DNA of 64,000 bases, taken from 21-14-0-10-47-8 sp966211455. GTDB taxonomy: Bacteria; Bdellovibrionota; Bdellovibrionia; Bdellovibrionales; Bdellovibrionaceae. The position numbers were made by a program, and so were the translations under genes. Of the stretch, positions 7,928-16,436 are shown in pieces. The notes beneath the pieces are model-generated. The model saw only the letters and a list, made by a program, of their open reading frames with translations. It made no database searches and was not told the DNA's origin. Numbering within the stretch: the stretch's first letter is position 1; each line of letters starts with the position of its first letter. The stretch covers positions 93,626-157,625 of the forward strand of contig CBIHNI010000011.1 in NCBI GenBank assembly GCA_966211455.1, written 5' to 3'.

Positions 7928-8895
7928 AATAAATACTCCAGATGAAACCCGCCGTAGATATCCGAATCAAATGTCTGCACCGGCCCAATCGGCGAGAAGA
8001 CCCGCCGGCCTTCAAACAGGCGCCGGCCAAAACCGTAGCCGACGCGAAAGCCGTAGACCGTGTGTTCGGAAAGCGGAACCTTAAAGCCCAGATCGTAATA
8101 TTTTTCTTCAAAGATCACGCGTCTTTCGTCTTCGATCCGATCCGCATGGGCGTAAGAGCGATTGGCGATTCCACCGCGAATCAGCACCGAGATATTTGGT
8201 TCAAAAATTCGGCCCGCTTGCACCTGCAGTCCCACCGGTGTCGCCACGATGCTGGCGTTCCACACGTCCAAATCCGTCCACTGCAAACGCAAGAACGGAA
8301 ACCCCGCCGTCACGCGCAGCTGAAGACCGGCCTGATAAGTCACGCCCAAAATCGGCAAAGCTTTTCCGTTCATGAATCCACGATTTTCAGAATAATTGAC
8401 ACCGTAAATCCACTGCAAATCGCCTTGCGGTGATGTCGTGTACATTGTGGTCAAGGTCGTAAAGATATCGCGGCGATGCTCGAAAGGTTCATCACTGGCC
8501 GAATCATAAGATGCGAAAAGAGCGAACGAGCTACGATCCACGGCTTGATTGTCGATGCCAAGACCGACGGATTGAGAGCGCAAATCCGAGCGAACCTGAA
8601 CCTGATGATCCCCAACCGACAGATCCGGCTTCCCGACACTGCGGCCTTCAGCTTCGGTGGTCAAAGAGGCTCGCCATGTGTCTGACTTTAAAAAAGGAAT
8701 TTTCAGTGCGCCTTGGTACAAGCGCTGAGGGGTTTCTTTGTGTTGATACGGAGTCCGCCAAAGATCCGAAAGAAGATCGAATTCGATTCGCGGACTGCCC
8801 TCTTCCACGGCGGGAAAATTTCCCAGCGATTTGGACTGCGCCGGCAAAGACAAAAGAACCCAAACTAAAAGACAAAGCCAAGATGCCAACTTCAT
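7924..8895 (-). CDS. Outer-membrane beta-barrel-like protein
   Basis: A 323-residue protein with signal peptide (LLVWVLLSLPAQSKS) and a body of alternating beta strands ending HLEYLF, the C-terminal Phe expected of an outer-membrane barrel. It heads a three-gene coupled unit with the lipoprotein phosphoesterase and a smaller barrel. No plug or receptor domain is seen. Ribosome site is weak. No family name can be given beyond the predicted fold. Confidence 0.7.
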   Translation of the reverse strand: MKLASWLCLLVWVLLSLPAQSKSLGNFPAVEEGSPRIEFDLLSDLWRTPYQHKETPQRLYQGALKIPFLKSDTWRASLTTEAEGRSVGKPDLSVGDHQVQVRSDLRSQSVGLGIDNQAVDRSSFALFASYDSASDEPFEHRRDIFTTLTTMYTTSPQGDLQWIYGVNYSENRGFMNGKALPILGVTYQAGLQLRVTAGFPFLRLQWTDLDVWNASIVATPVGLQVQAGRIFEPNISVLIRGGIANRSYAHADRIEDERRVIFEEKYYDLGFKVPLSEHTVYGFRVGYGFGRRLFEGRRVFSPIGPVQTFDSDIYGGFHLEYLF

Positions 8896-8964
8896 ACCGC
8901 CGACCTAGCATGGACCAGCAGACTTTCTTTGACAAGACTTTCCCCTTTCTCGCAAACTGAAGTC

Positions 8965-9375
8965 ATGAATCGAAAAACACTTCTTCGCATCGCAGCCGGG
9001 CTGACTTTGTTTACATTTGTGGGCCACTCATCAACCTTGATTTTGCCTCCACCCCAGGATCAGGTGGAAGTTGTCAGCGTCTATAAGCTGATGCAGCAAA
9101 CCCAAGAAGTTATGCCCATGGGCGCCATCAAATCCATCGCGCAAATTATGTGGGGTGCAAACGCTTGCACCAGCGTCCTGCTGCTTTTAGCGGGCTTGCT
9201 GTATATCAGCTTCGCCTCGGAACCTGCCGGCGCCAATCGCAAGCAGTTAAGTCTTGTCAATCTGTCCATGCTGGCGACCTGCGCGATCAGCCTTCTATGC
9301 TTCTTCCCACTTCCGGCGCTTTGCACCGGATTGGCAGGAATTTTGGGTTTTGTCAGCATGAAGGCGAAATCCTAG
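8965..9375 (+). CDS. Small integral membrane protein, unknown function
   Basis: A 136-residue protein starting at ATG 8965. Four hydrophobic segments are visible (residues ~5-25, ~60-80, ~90-110, ~112-130), with SVYKLMQQ and SAIAQ-type loop residues between the first and second. The four-helix layout and the loop after helix 1 (VEVVSVYKLM) resemble small uncharacterised membrane families known from Leptospira and Bdellovibrio. No catalytic motif is present. It ends ten bases from the convergent ABC-F gene. Confidence 0.65.
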   Translation: MNRKTLLRIAAGLTLFTFVGHSSTLILPPPQDQVEVVSVYKLMQQTQEVMPMGAIKSIAQIMWGANACTSVLLLLAGLLYISFASEPAGANRKQLSLVNLSMLATCAISLLCFFPLPALCTGLAGILGFVSMKAKS

Positions 9376-9384
9376 AGCCGCGGC

Positions 9385-10872
9385 TTACCTGACCTTGAAT
9401 TCATCTGTGATGCCGCTGTTCTCGAGGAAAACCGGATCGTGCGAGATCACGATCAAGGCCGCCGGGAACTGCTTCAGCAGATTTTCCAGAAAGCGAATAT
9501 TTTCCAGATCCAGATTGTTGGTCGGCTCGTCCAAAATCAAAAGCTCGGGTTGTTCGGTGGCAAGCAGCCCTTGCGCCAAAGCGGCGCGCAGCCTTTCACC
9601 ACCGCTTAAGCTTTCGACTTTTTGAAAGACCGAATCCTTGGTGAAAAGAAATTTGGCCAAGCCATTGCGAATTTCGCTTTCATCCAAAGCCGAGACATCG
9701 CGGATATTCTCGAAAATGCTTTTCTGATCATCCAGTCCCGCGCATCTTTGATCGACGTACAGCGTGCGCAAATGTCCGAACCGAAGACCGCCTTTGGTTT
9801 CAAATTTTTCGCCTAAAATCGCCTTCAGCAAAGTCGACTTGCCCGAGCCATTTCCACCTTTCAGCGCCAGACGAATATTTCCGCGCCACGAAAAACTGAG
9901 ATCTTGGGGATAAAGCCAATCTTGAAAGCGGATGTTAAAACCCTGCGCTTCGGCGACCAGCTTTTGCCCCGCAATGGCGGAGCCCATCAGATCGGCATAC
10001 ATCTGTGGATCGATTTTTTGTTTCAAGAATGCTTCTTTCGCCGCCTGCACGGAATCTTCGGCAAAAGCCAGCCGCTCGGCCGCCAATTTTCCGGTGTGAA
10101 CTTGCGCGCGGCGTTTTTTCGCACCCAACAAAATTTTCGGCGCTCCGCCGCGGGCAGCGGTTTCGGTGCCGCGGCGGTTTCGTTTTTCCTGGCGCTCTTT
10201 CTTGGTTTGATTCTCGTGTAAGATTTCGTCATGCGCTCTTTCCGCATTCACCAGATCCTGCGCCGAACTCGATCGCTCCAGATCGCGGGCTTTCTCGTAC
10301 TCGTCCCAGCTGCCGCCGAATTTGGCAAGGCCTTGATTTGAAAGCTCCAGCACTTCGTCGCAAAGCTGCAAACATTCGCGGTCGTGCGAGATCAGCAGAA
10401 CTCCCCCGCGATGCGATCGCAAGAACCGAAAAACCGCCCCGCGCCCGTCTGGGTCCAGATCATTGGTGGGTTCGTCCAGAATCAAAAATCCTTCGCCCAG
10501 GGCTCGCGCCAAGCGCAGGCGCATCCACTGCCCACCGCTCAGATGCCGGCAATTGCTTTCACGCGCGATTCCCTCTAACAGCTGCGCACGGGTCTCGCTC
10601 CACTGGTAATCGAAATTCAAGAACTGATCGACCGACATCTCTGGCACTGGCAGTCGCTGCGAAAAATAAGTGATCGCAGAATTTCGCCGCACGCTGCCGG
10701 TTGTGGGTTCCAGCTCGCCGGCCAGGATGCGCGCAAGACAGGTCTTCCCGACACCATTCGGTCCGATCAGGGCCGTGATTTTAGGCTCGAGTGAAAAATG
10801 AAAATCGGAAAAAAGGCGGCGCCCATTCGCAAGCTCGAATGAGACACCTTGTAAGGTGACAACCGTTGACAT
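9385..10872 (-). CDS. ABC-F family ATPase (ribosome-associated, duplicated ABC domains)
   Basis: A 495-residue soluble protein with two ABC domains and no membrane segments. Domain 1: Walker A GPNGVGKT, signature LSGGQ, Walker B LILDEPTNDLD. A charged linker (~residues 205-300) joins domain 2: GGNGSGKST, LSGGE, LLILDEPTNNLD. ABC-F proteins act on the ribosome as translation factors or antibiotic-target protectors. ATG 10872 is preferred to the in-frame TTG at 10878 because GAGG stands seven bases before it. The mRNA leader carries hairpins (see separate entries), reminiscent of translation-responsive ABC-F regulation. Which antibiotic or stalled state it answers to is unknown. Confidence 0.88.
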   Translation of the reverse strand: MSTVVTLQGVSFELANGRRLFSDFHFSLEPKITALIGPNGVGKTCLARILAGELEPTTGSVRRNSAITYFSQRLPVPEMSVDQFLNFDYQWSETRAQLLEGIARESNCRHLSGGQWMRLRLARALGEGFLILDEPTNDLDPDGRGAVFRFLRSHRGGVLLISHDRECLQLCDEVLELSNQGLAKFGGSWDEYEKARDLERSSSAQDLVNAERAHDEILHENQTKKERQEKRNRRGTETAARGGAPKILLGAKKRRAQVHTGKLAAERLAFAEDSVQAAKEAFLKQKIDPQMYADLMGSAIAGQKLVAEAQGFNIRFQDWLYPQDLSFSWRGNIRLALKGGNGSGKSTLLKAILGEKFETKGGLRFGHLRTLYVDQRCAGLDDQKSIFENIRDVSALDESEIRNGLAKFLFTKDSVFQKVESLSGGERLRAALAQGLLATEQPELLILDEPTNNLDLENIRFLENLLKQFPAALIVISHDPVFLENSGITDEFKVR

Positions 10873-10883
10873 AAACAAACCTC

Positions 10884-10899
10884 GCGCCGTTGGGGGCGC
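10884..10899 (-). promoter_or_regulatory. Small hairpin directly upstream of the ABC-F ribosome site
   Basis: Inverted repeat GCGCC/GGCGC (10884-10888 with 10895-10899) with a six-base loop. On the minus strand it ends one base before the AGG of the ribosome-binding site at about 10880. It could limit access to the start region or pause a leading ribosome. Short and without a U-run, so not a terminator by itself. Confidence 0.35.
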
Positions 10900-10950
10900 A
10901 TTTCAAAGTGGATGAAATGAAATAGAATGGGGTCTGTTTAAGCGTTCATA

Positions 10951-10976
10951 GTCCCCTGGCTTAGACACCAGAGGAC
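10951..10976 (-). promoter_or_regulatory. Inverted repeat in the ABC-F leader
   Basis: A nine-base stem, GTCCCCTGG (10951-10959) with CCAGAGGAC (10968-10976), one mismatch, eight-base loop. It lies about 80-105 bases before the ABC-F start. There is no T-run after either side, so an intrinsic terminator is not supported, but an alternative structure with the start-proximal hairpin is possible. Confidence 0.35.
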
Positions 10977-11090
10977 CATAGGATATCGAAAACCGGGGGA
11001 GGTTTCAAGGGGCTTCGTTAAGTGTGCGAAAGCTCAGGTTAAAAGGATTCTGTTGTTCTATTTCAAAGACTTCCGTGAAATGATCTTTGG

Positions 11091-11207
11091 ATGTTGAAGT
11101 ATATTTTGGTCCTGATCGGCATCGTCGTTATCATCTTCGTCTTCACTGCGCAGAAAGCCCACGAACAGCAGATCCAGGAAGTCGAACGCGCGATCGAGGG
11201 GAATTAA
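11091..11207 (+). CDS. Single-pass small membrane protein (38 aa)
   Basis: ATG 11091 opens a 38-codon frame ending TAA. Residues 3-19 (KYILVLIGIVVIIFVFT) form one membrane helix; the rest (QKAHEQQIQEVERAIEGN) is an amphipathic, charged helix predicted to lie in the cytoplasm or periplasm. The hydrophobic-then-charged layout and codon use look coding. No good ribosome site is visible, which lowers confidence. It stands alone between the ABC-F leader and the AT-rich island. Function unknown. Confidence 0.5.
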   Translation: MLKYILVLIGIVVIIFVFTAQKAHEQQIQEVERAIEGN

Positions 11208-11415
11208 AGAGCGCTTTTTTAGCACCACTTTAGCGCCATCTCTCAACTAAAATTATTGTTATTTATTATCAAGGTCTCACTTTGATATTTGGGCGCACTC
11301 CAAACGCCCCAAAACAGTCCGTCAAACTATTATATATTTAGTCTTACAAGAACCAGCCGAAAAGCTAGACGATTTGTTATTTATTTTCCCGCTTTGCTCA
11401 AAAAGGAGATCTAAA

Positions 11416-13911
11416 GTGAGAATTCTATCTTGGGCTATTTTAGTAGTTTTGGCATCCTTTGCTTCTACCGCATTCGCCCTCTCACCGAGTGACTTTTATA
11501 ATTCACAGCTTATGAACACAATGGCGATATCGAATTTTCGAATTGTTTCCGCACGCACACTCCAAACTAATGAGCCCATTCCTTTCGAGGGAGGCAACAT
11601 TATTACCCCCTACACGGATGCTTCTGTGTCCATCACATTTGCAGCGGATATAACATCATTCTTTAATAGCGCAGATGCACGCGGAACTGTGTCGATTAAT
11701 TTCGATGGAGCAGAAAACTCGCCCAAGATTTATGGCGGCTGTGCCCCATTTTCTTTTCCAGATTTCGGAATAGGCCAAACAAGAACCGGGCAGTATACAA
11801 TGACCGTACATCAATCCTACTTCGGAAAGCCATTCGTTATGTCCGCGTACGCGTCTCCCGCTTACTGTTACGCAAACTCTCAACCGCGTTTTGTTCTGTG
11901 GAGCAATATTATTCCGATGACGATTTCAATCAATGGAGCGCAACCGAAGGTTAATCTTTCGATTGATAGGCCTACCACATCAAGCACTCCTTTTATTATG
12001 AGTCCTTCTGATTCGACCGACTATCACTCTCGCTTTTCCGCCAAACCGAACGTGCCAACAACAATTTATGTAAATGTGAAAGGTTCAGGAATTAATCCGT
12101 TAGACAACCGCTCTGCTATTGTAAGCCTGAAAATTAAGGGGCGGCCAGTGATGCAACAGTATGTAAGTCTCCAAGAAGTTGCAAATCGAAATGGTTACAA
12201 TTTACCATTCCCGGCAACTACATTTACTCCAGACGAAGTTGGAAAACTGGATTTAGCTGCATCCGTTAATACTGATGGTGCAATCGAGGAAACTGACTTA
12301 ACGGACAATACCGTGCAAGATTTTGCCTACGTCCTATGTAAAGTTGAAGACGCAGGTCGAATCGTACCATTCAATGCACAGACCGAAGCTGGATGGAAAA
12401 ACGATCCGTTTGGAATTACAGCGAATTCGCGCCGCCCTGGAACAATGGGTGACTATGGTTGTTCTGTTACTGCGTTCACAATGCTACTAAAAAGCTATGG
12501 CATTTATACAGCCCCATTAGGCTCACCGGCATTGCCATATTTAGGTATTAAACTACCAGATGGACTAAATGGAGAAGCCCTAACCCCAGGCATACTAAAT
12601 AAAACATTCTCCAACTACACCTCAAACTCGGTAGTTAGGGGTTCTATTGCTCTGAATGCTATTAACAATCCAATTTGGCCCGGAATGGCCGAAGTTGCTC
12701 GAGCTGGATATAAAGCGCAATGTTCAAAAAATTCACTTTGCAATCCAAATGACGCATACAAAGCGATTTCCTACAAAACAATGACTTCATCATTTGATGA
12801 TACTGAAGGCAGTGCAGATCGCAAATTTATAAACAGGGAAATTTGCAATGGGAATCCTGTAATTCTAAGGTTCAGTAAAGTCGGAGATGGAGAGCATTTC
12901 ATGCTAGCAAAGGGGACTACCGTTGCTGAAAATGGGGAAGTAACTTATCTGGTGCACAATCCAGGAAGAACTTCTGGAACAAATCGTTTGCGAAGTGAAT
13001 TGGTGGCACAGTATCCGAATATTCTTGGATACATACTTTATCGACCTTCGGCAGATCCATCAATGCTTGTGATCACTGCTTCAAAAAATGTTCATCTTGT
13101 GATAACAGATCCATTAGGCCGACGTTTGGGATTTGATCCGAATACCAGCACTTCTATACATGAAATCCCGGGAGCCTTTTATGGAACACAGTCAATAAAC
13201 AACACCGGCGAGGAGAGCCAAGAGAATTCCGTTCTAGTTGCTGAGCGGTATATTGCAATTTCCCAAGACACTGATATTCCCTCAGGCAATTATTCTATAC
13301 AAGTGTATGGCCTGGAGTCTGGAGAATATCATATTGATTATCGTGGTTTCGACTCTACAGGAACAACAAACAACTCAAGCTTAAAAACTGGATCAATTCA
13401 GGCAGGACAATTAGTTACTATAAATATAAATCATGCTGCAACTTTAGCACCTACGCCAACAGCAAATCTATTTGTTAACGAATACTCTATTAAGAAATCA
13501 CCTTGGAAAACTTATTCTCATGCAAATATTATCTTACGAGGACAACTCATACCGTATTCCAAATCAGTCATTTTATTAAAAGATCAAATTACTGTCTCAA
13601 TCGGTGGCATTACGGGAGTAAACACAACATTTTATGCAAGCGATTTTAAAACTGTCAAAAAACGAAATGAAACCCTCTATCTATATAATAAACATCATGC
13701 GGAATTATCCATTTCAAGTAACGGAGAATTTGAAATCAAAATTAAGGACGCGGATCTTACAGACCTCGACAAAAATCAGATTCAATACATAAGTATAAAA
13801 GTCGACAATCTTTTTGCAGACAAGCGCATTAATACCGATTGCCGCAAAAATGCTTGCAAGCTAAAACCACACCATGGAACCTGTCATTTTGACAAAGAAG
13901 ATGAGGAATAA
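11416..13911 (+). CDS. Large secreted protein with CARDB-like and C39-peptidase-like domains
   Basis: An 831-residue protein. GTG 11416 is set by AAGGAG eight bases upstream; a signal peptide follows (LSWAILVVLASFASTAFA). Residues ~170-305 look like a CARDB/Ig-type adhesion domain (NVKGSGINPLDNRS; EETDLTDNTVQDF). Residues ~325-545 resemble a papain-like C39 peptidase: Cys349 in GDYGCSVTAFTML, His494 in GDGEHFMLAKG; the usual catalytic Asp position reads HNPG with Asn515. Later parts are beta-rich and the C-terminus is cysteine-rich (two Cys then GTCHFDKEDEE). Base composition is AT-richer than flanking genes. It leads a run of exported genes. Peptidase activity is plausible but not certain. 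Confidence 0.75.
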   Translation: MRILSWAILVVLASFASTAFALSPSDFYNSQLMNTMAISNFRIVSARTLQTNEPIPFEGGNIITPYTDASVSITFAADITSFFNSADARGTVSINFDGAENSPKIYGGCAPFSFPDFGIGQTRTGQYTMTVHQSYFGKPFVMSAYASPAYCYANSQPRFVLWSNIIPMTISINGAQPKVNLSIDRPTTSSTPFIMSPSDSTDYHSRFSAKPNVPTTIYVNVKGSGINPLDNRSAIVSLKIKGRPVMQQYVSLQEVANRNGYNLPFPATTFTPDEVGKLDLAASVNTDGAIEETDLTDNTVQDFAYVLCKVEDAGRIVPFNAQTEAGWKNDPFGITANSRRPGTMGDYGCSVTAFTMLLKSYGIYTAPLGSPALPYLGIKLPDGLNGEALTPGILNKTFSNYTSNSVVRGSIALNAINNPIWPGMAEVARAGYKAQCSKNSLCNPNDAYKAISYKTMTSSFDDTEGSADRKFINREICNGNPVILRFSKVGDGEHFMLAKGTTVAENGEVTYLVHNPGRTSGTNRLRSELVAQYPNILGYILYRPSADPSMLVITASKNVHLVITDPLGRRLGFDPNTSTSIHEIPGAFYGTQSINNTGEESQENSVLVAERYIAISQDTDIPSGNYSIQVYGLESGEYHIDYRGFDSTGTTNNSSLKTGSIQAGQLVTININHAATLAPTPTANLFVNEYSIKKSPWKTYSHANIILRGQLIPYSKSVILLKDQITVSIGGITGVNTTFYASDFKTVKKRNETLYLYNKHHAELSISSNGEFEIKIKDADLTDLDKNQIQYISIKVDNLFADKRINTDCRKNACKLKPHHGTCHFDKEDEE

Positions 13912-13914
13912 TTA

Positions 13915-14538
13915 ATGACAAATTTTATAATTCCCCTTCTAGTACTGATGATTTCTTCTATAAATACTTCAGCCGAAGAGAAGAGCGAGTACAAAGAATG
14001 GAAGACCTTCCAAAGTGAGTATGGCTATGAGTTTAAATACCCTGCTTGTTGGTCTTTAGATATCGATGATCCTGATGAAAAAGGGAAACTTGAAAAAATT
14101 CATAATCTAGTAGTAACCAGGAAGTCTTGCAAAGGTGCAAACGAGACTCGAGGAAAAGAGTTTGTCTCCTTTACGACCGGATATAAGAACTTCTTTTACG
14201 ATTCAAAAGCCTTATCTGATGACGCCAAAGTTTATTATGAACGAAGATCAAAAAACGAAATGGAAAAAGGAAAGCTGCCGCATCAAAAGCCAAACACTAT
14301 GGGCGATACTGAATTTATAAACTATGTGGAGATCCTTCCCGAAAGTATCTTACGGTGGCGCAGAGAGATTTTTTGCGGGCAAAGACGGATTTCAGTTTTA
14401 GGTCCAGAAATCCCGGCTCCAAATAACCAGTATATCGAAAAATTAAAGACTGGAGATATAGCCCTTCCGGAACCCGAACGGACCATTTACGAGTCGATAA
14501 AGTGCATGGAGCCCAAGCTCAAATATGATTCAAATTAG
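13915..14538 (+). CDS. Exported four-cysteine protein, first of three paralogues
   Basis: A 207-residue protein with signal peptide (NFIIPLLVLMISSINTSA) starting three bases after the preceding stop. The mature chain has exactly four cysteines: C45 in FKYPACWSL, C72 in TRKSCKG, C154 in REIFCGQRR and C197 in ESIKCMEP. These match in order and local context the cysteines of the two genes that follow, although overall identity is low. The pattern suggests two disulfides in a small secreted fold. No known family recognised. AT-rich like its neighbours; probably co-transcribed with the C39-like gene. Confidence 0.7.
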   Translation: MTNFIIPLLVLMISSINTSAEEKSEYKEWKTFQSEYGYEFKYPACWSLDIDDPDEKGKLEKIHNLVVTRKSCKGANETRGKEFVSFTTGYKNFFYDSKALSDDAKVYYERRSKNEMEKGKLPHQKPNTMGDTEFINYVEILPESILRWRREIFCGQRRISVLGPEIPAPNNQYIEKLKTGDIALPEPERTIYESIKCMEPKLKYDSN

Positions 14539-14606
14539 AAGAAGTGCAGCGGTAGATAGTGCTTTTACGTTGCGTTTATCGAGACTGGGGTAGAAAAGGT
14601 TTTTCT

Positions 14607-15299
14607 GTGGAAACTAGCTCTCAGCAGTATAGAAAATATTTTTGGAAAGTCTTGCTAATTTCTGGCCTTTCACAAGCTTGTTTTGCGAAAGACCAGAAAC
14701 TCACGGCTCCTGGTCCATCAGGACCCGCTTTAATAAAAGAATATGGTGCCTATCGCCCGTCTGGAAAACTGATTCTCAATCGCGAGCCAAAATCTTCTGA
14801 CAATCTCGAGCTTGAGAATGACTGGTTTGACGTATCCTATCCCAGTTGTTTTAAAGTCGAGCCATCTCTTGCAGACGCTGATGATATAACGAATAAAAAC
14901 TCTGCATCGGTGACATTCAAGAGGACCGAAAAGTGCCGTTTATTTAAGAAAGACTTTGATACCGTCGGCGTATCATTCAATAGCAAAGTTGATGAAAATC
15001 AAATTGGTCGCGCAGAAGCATCTATTGATAAAGGTCCAGAAACAGCCTATGCCCAGCTTGTCTCTGTGAATGGCCATCCTGGCGATATTAGTGCAACGAT
15101 TCGAACTTCTGATAATAAGACCTTTCTTTTTTGGCACCTTTATATCTTGTGCAAGGGTAAGAGAAACGAAATCTTTGAAATCGTTTTTTCATCTCCCCAT
15201 GATTTAGATCTAAAGCAAGCTTTGAAAGCAAAATCGTTCGAAATCCCGGAAGACTATAAAAGTATTGCGTCATCATTCAAATGCAAAACAAACAGGTAG
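14607..15299 (+). CDS. Exported four-cysteine protein, second paralogue
   Basis: A 230-residue protein. GTG 14607 has AAAGG seven bases before it and places a signal peptide at residues ~10-28 (cut near CFA-KDQ); the frame opens 48 bases earlier at another GTG, with no ribosome site. Mature cysteines: C81 (SYPSCFKVEP), C110 (TEKCRLF), C182 (YILCKGKRNE), C226 (SSFKCKT). Closely similar along its length to the next gene (AYRP, LILNREPKS, NLELENDWFDV, ISATIRTS shared), so the two are a recent tandem duplication. Overlaps the next gene by 19 bases. Function unknown. Confidence 0.75.
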   Translation: METSSQQYRKYFWKVLLISGLSQACFAKDQKLTAPGPSGPALIKEYGAYRPSGKLILNREPKSSDNLELENDWFDVSYPSCFKVEPSLADADDITNKNSASVTFKRTEKCRLFKKDFDTVGVSFNSKVDENQIGRAEASIDKGPETAYAQLVSVNGHPGDISATIRTSDNKTFLFWHLYILCKGKRNEIFEIVFSSPHDLDLKQALKAKSFEIPEDYKSIASSFKCKTNR

Positions 15300-15961
15300 C
15301 TATATTCATTTTGATCTCTAGCCTTTGTCTTTCGCAATCTACTCTCGCGAAAGACAAAGAGCCTATTATTACCAAGGAAATCGGCGTCGAATTAGTGAAA
15401 GAATTTGGTGCCTATCGGCCTGCCGAAAGATTAATTCTCAACCGTGAACCAAAATCTCCAAGTAATCTCGAGCTTGAGAATGACTGGTTTGATGTATTGT
15501 ATCCTACTTGTTTTAAAGTTGAACCTACCATCGAAGATTCAGATGATGTAACCATAAAGAATTCAGCGTCAGTTACATTTGATGGAAGAGAAAAATGCAC
15601 CTTAGGAAAAGGAGATCCGAAAGCAGTGGTGGTTTCATACGGTTACGCCTTAGAAACAGAAATCGCCGATCGCGTAGGAAAAGTCATCAATAAAGGACCC
15701 GCAACTGCTTACGCTCAGACAATTAGCATCAATGATCTCTCTGGCAATATCAGCGCCACGATTAGAACTTCAAATTCAGAAACTTATCTTTTATGGGAGA
15801 TTAACATCCCATGCCGGGGTAAAAAGAATGAACTATTTCAAATAGGTTTTGCTTCACCTAGCAATCTCAATCTCAGAGAAATTTTAAAATCGAAAAAATT
15901 TGAAATCCCGGCCAAAATCAAGACCATCGTTTCATCCTTTAGATGCAAGAAAACCCGATAA
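15281..15961 (+). CDS. Exported four-cysteine protein, third paralogue
   Basis: A 226-residue protein with signal peptide (VAIFILISSLCLSQSTLA then KDKE). Mature cysteines at C77 (LYPTCFKVEP), C106 (REKCTLG), C178 (NIPCRGKKNE) and C222 (SSFRCKK), in register with the preceding gene. The start lies inside the 3' end of that gene, so translation may be coupled. The two neighbours differ most between C106 and residue 140, suggesting an exposed, fast-changing region. No known domain recognised. Confidence 0.75.
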   Translation: MQNKQVAIFILISSLCLSQSTLAKDKEPIITKEIGVELVKEFGAYRPAERLILNREPKSPSNLELENDWFDVLYPTCFKVEPTIEDSDDVTIKNSASVTFDGREKCTLGKGDPKAVVVSYGYALETEIADRVGKVINKGPATAYAQTISINDLSGNISATIRTSNSETYLLWEINIPCRGKKNELFQIGFASPSNLNLREILKSKKFEIPAKIKTIVSSFRCKKTR

Positions 15962-15992
15962 TAACAGAAAGTATTTTCCAAAAAATAGTTAA

Positions 15993-16436
15993 ATGAAAAT
16001 CCTCTTAATCATTTTATTACAGACGTCACTTATAGTATTGCTACGAGCTAGCCACTCTTACGGATTTGACTGTGTATCAGCCCCGGTGGAGGACGAGCTC
16101 AGCACAAAGAAGAATACGTTTCTTGCAAGAATAAGCCATGCATCCAAAAAGGAGGCGCTAGGCACAGTCACGGAAAACTTTAAAGGAATCGCGAAAAAGA
16201 ATCTTATACTAAAAGCATCAGATAGTTATATGAGTTTAGGATCGGGTCTTTACTTTAAAGAAGGAGATCAGGTTATTATCGCTACCAATGCATACATACC
16301 ATCTGCAGCAAGTGACCACGGCATTATTACATTTGAGCCATGCAGCGTCTATGTAATTGGCGCAAACGGCGAAAGTCGATGGCTCAAATGGCTTCGCTCC
16401 GAAGAGTTCAAAAAGTATAAAACACAAAAGAAATGA
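15993..16436 (+). CDS. Exported NTR/TIMP-like small protein, first of a pair
   Basis: A 147-residue protein with signal peptide (residues 1-24, ending SYG) and two cysteines in the mature part, C27 immediately after the cut and C117. The layout FLARISHASKKEALGTVTEN, FKGIAKKN and FKEGDQVIIAT is that of an OB-fold NTR (netrin/TIMP) module, where an N-terminal Cys is paired with one near the last strand. This assignment is by pattern only. The C-terminus ends with a motif LKWLRSEEFKKYK shared with the next gene. Overlaps that gene as ATGA. Confidence 0.6.
   Translation: MKILLIILLQTSLIVLLRASHSYGFDCVSAPVEDELSTKKNTFLARISHASKKEALGTVTENFKGIAKKNLILKASDSYMSLGSGLYFKEGDQVIIATNAYIPSAASDHGIITFEPCSVYVIGANGESRWLKWLRSEEFKKYKTQKK

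Noticed and set aside
11058..11246. 62-codon minus-strand frame with an acidic Asp/Asn stretch
   Set aside because: It is the antisense of the plus-strand 38-aa membrane frame; the acidic run is the complement of Val/Ile codons of the membrane helix. No ribosome site.
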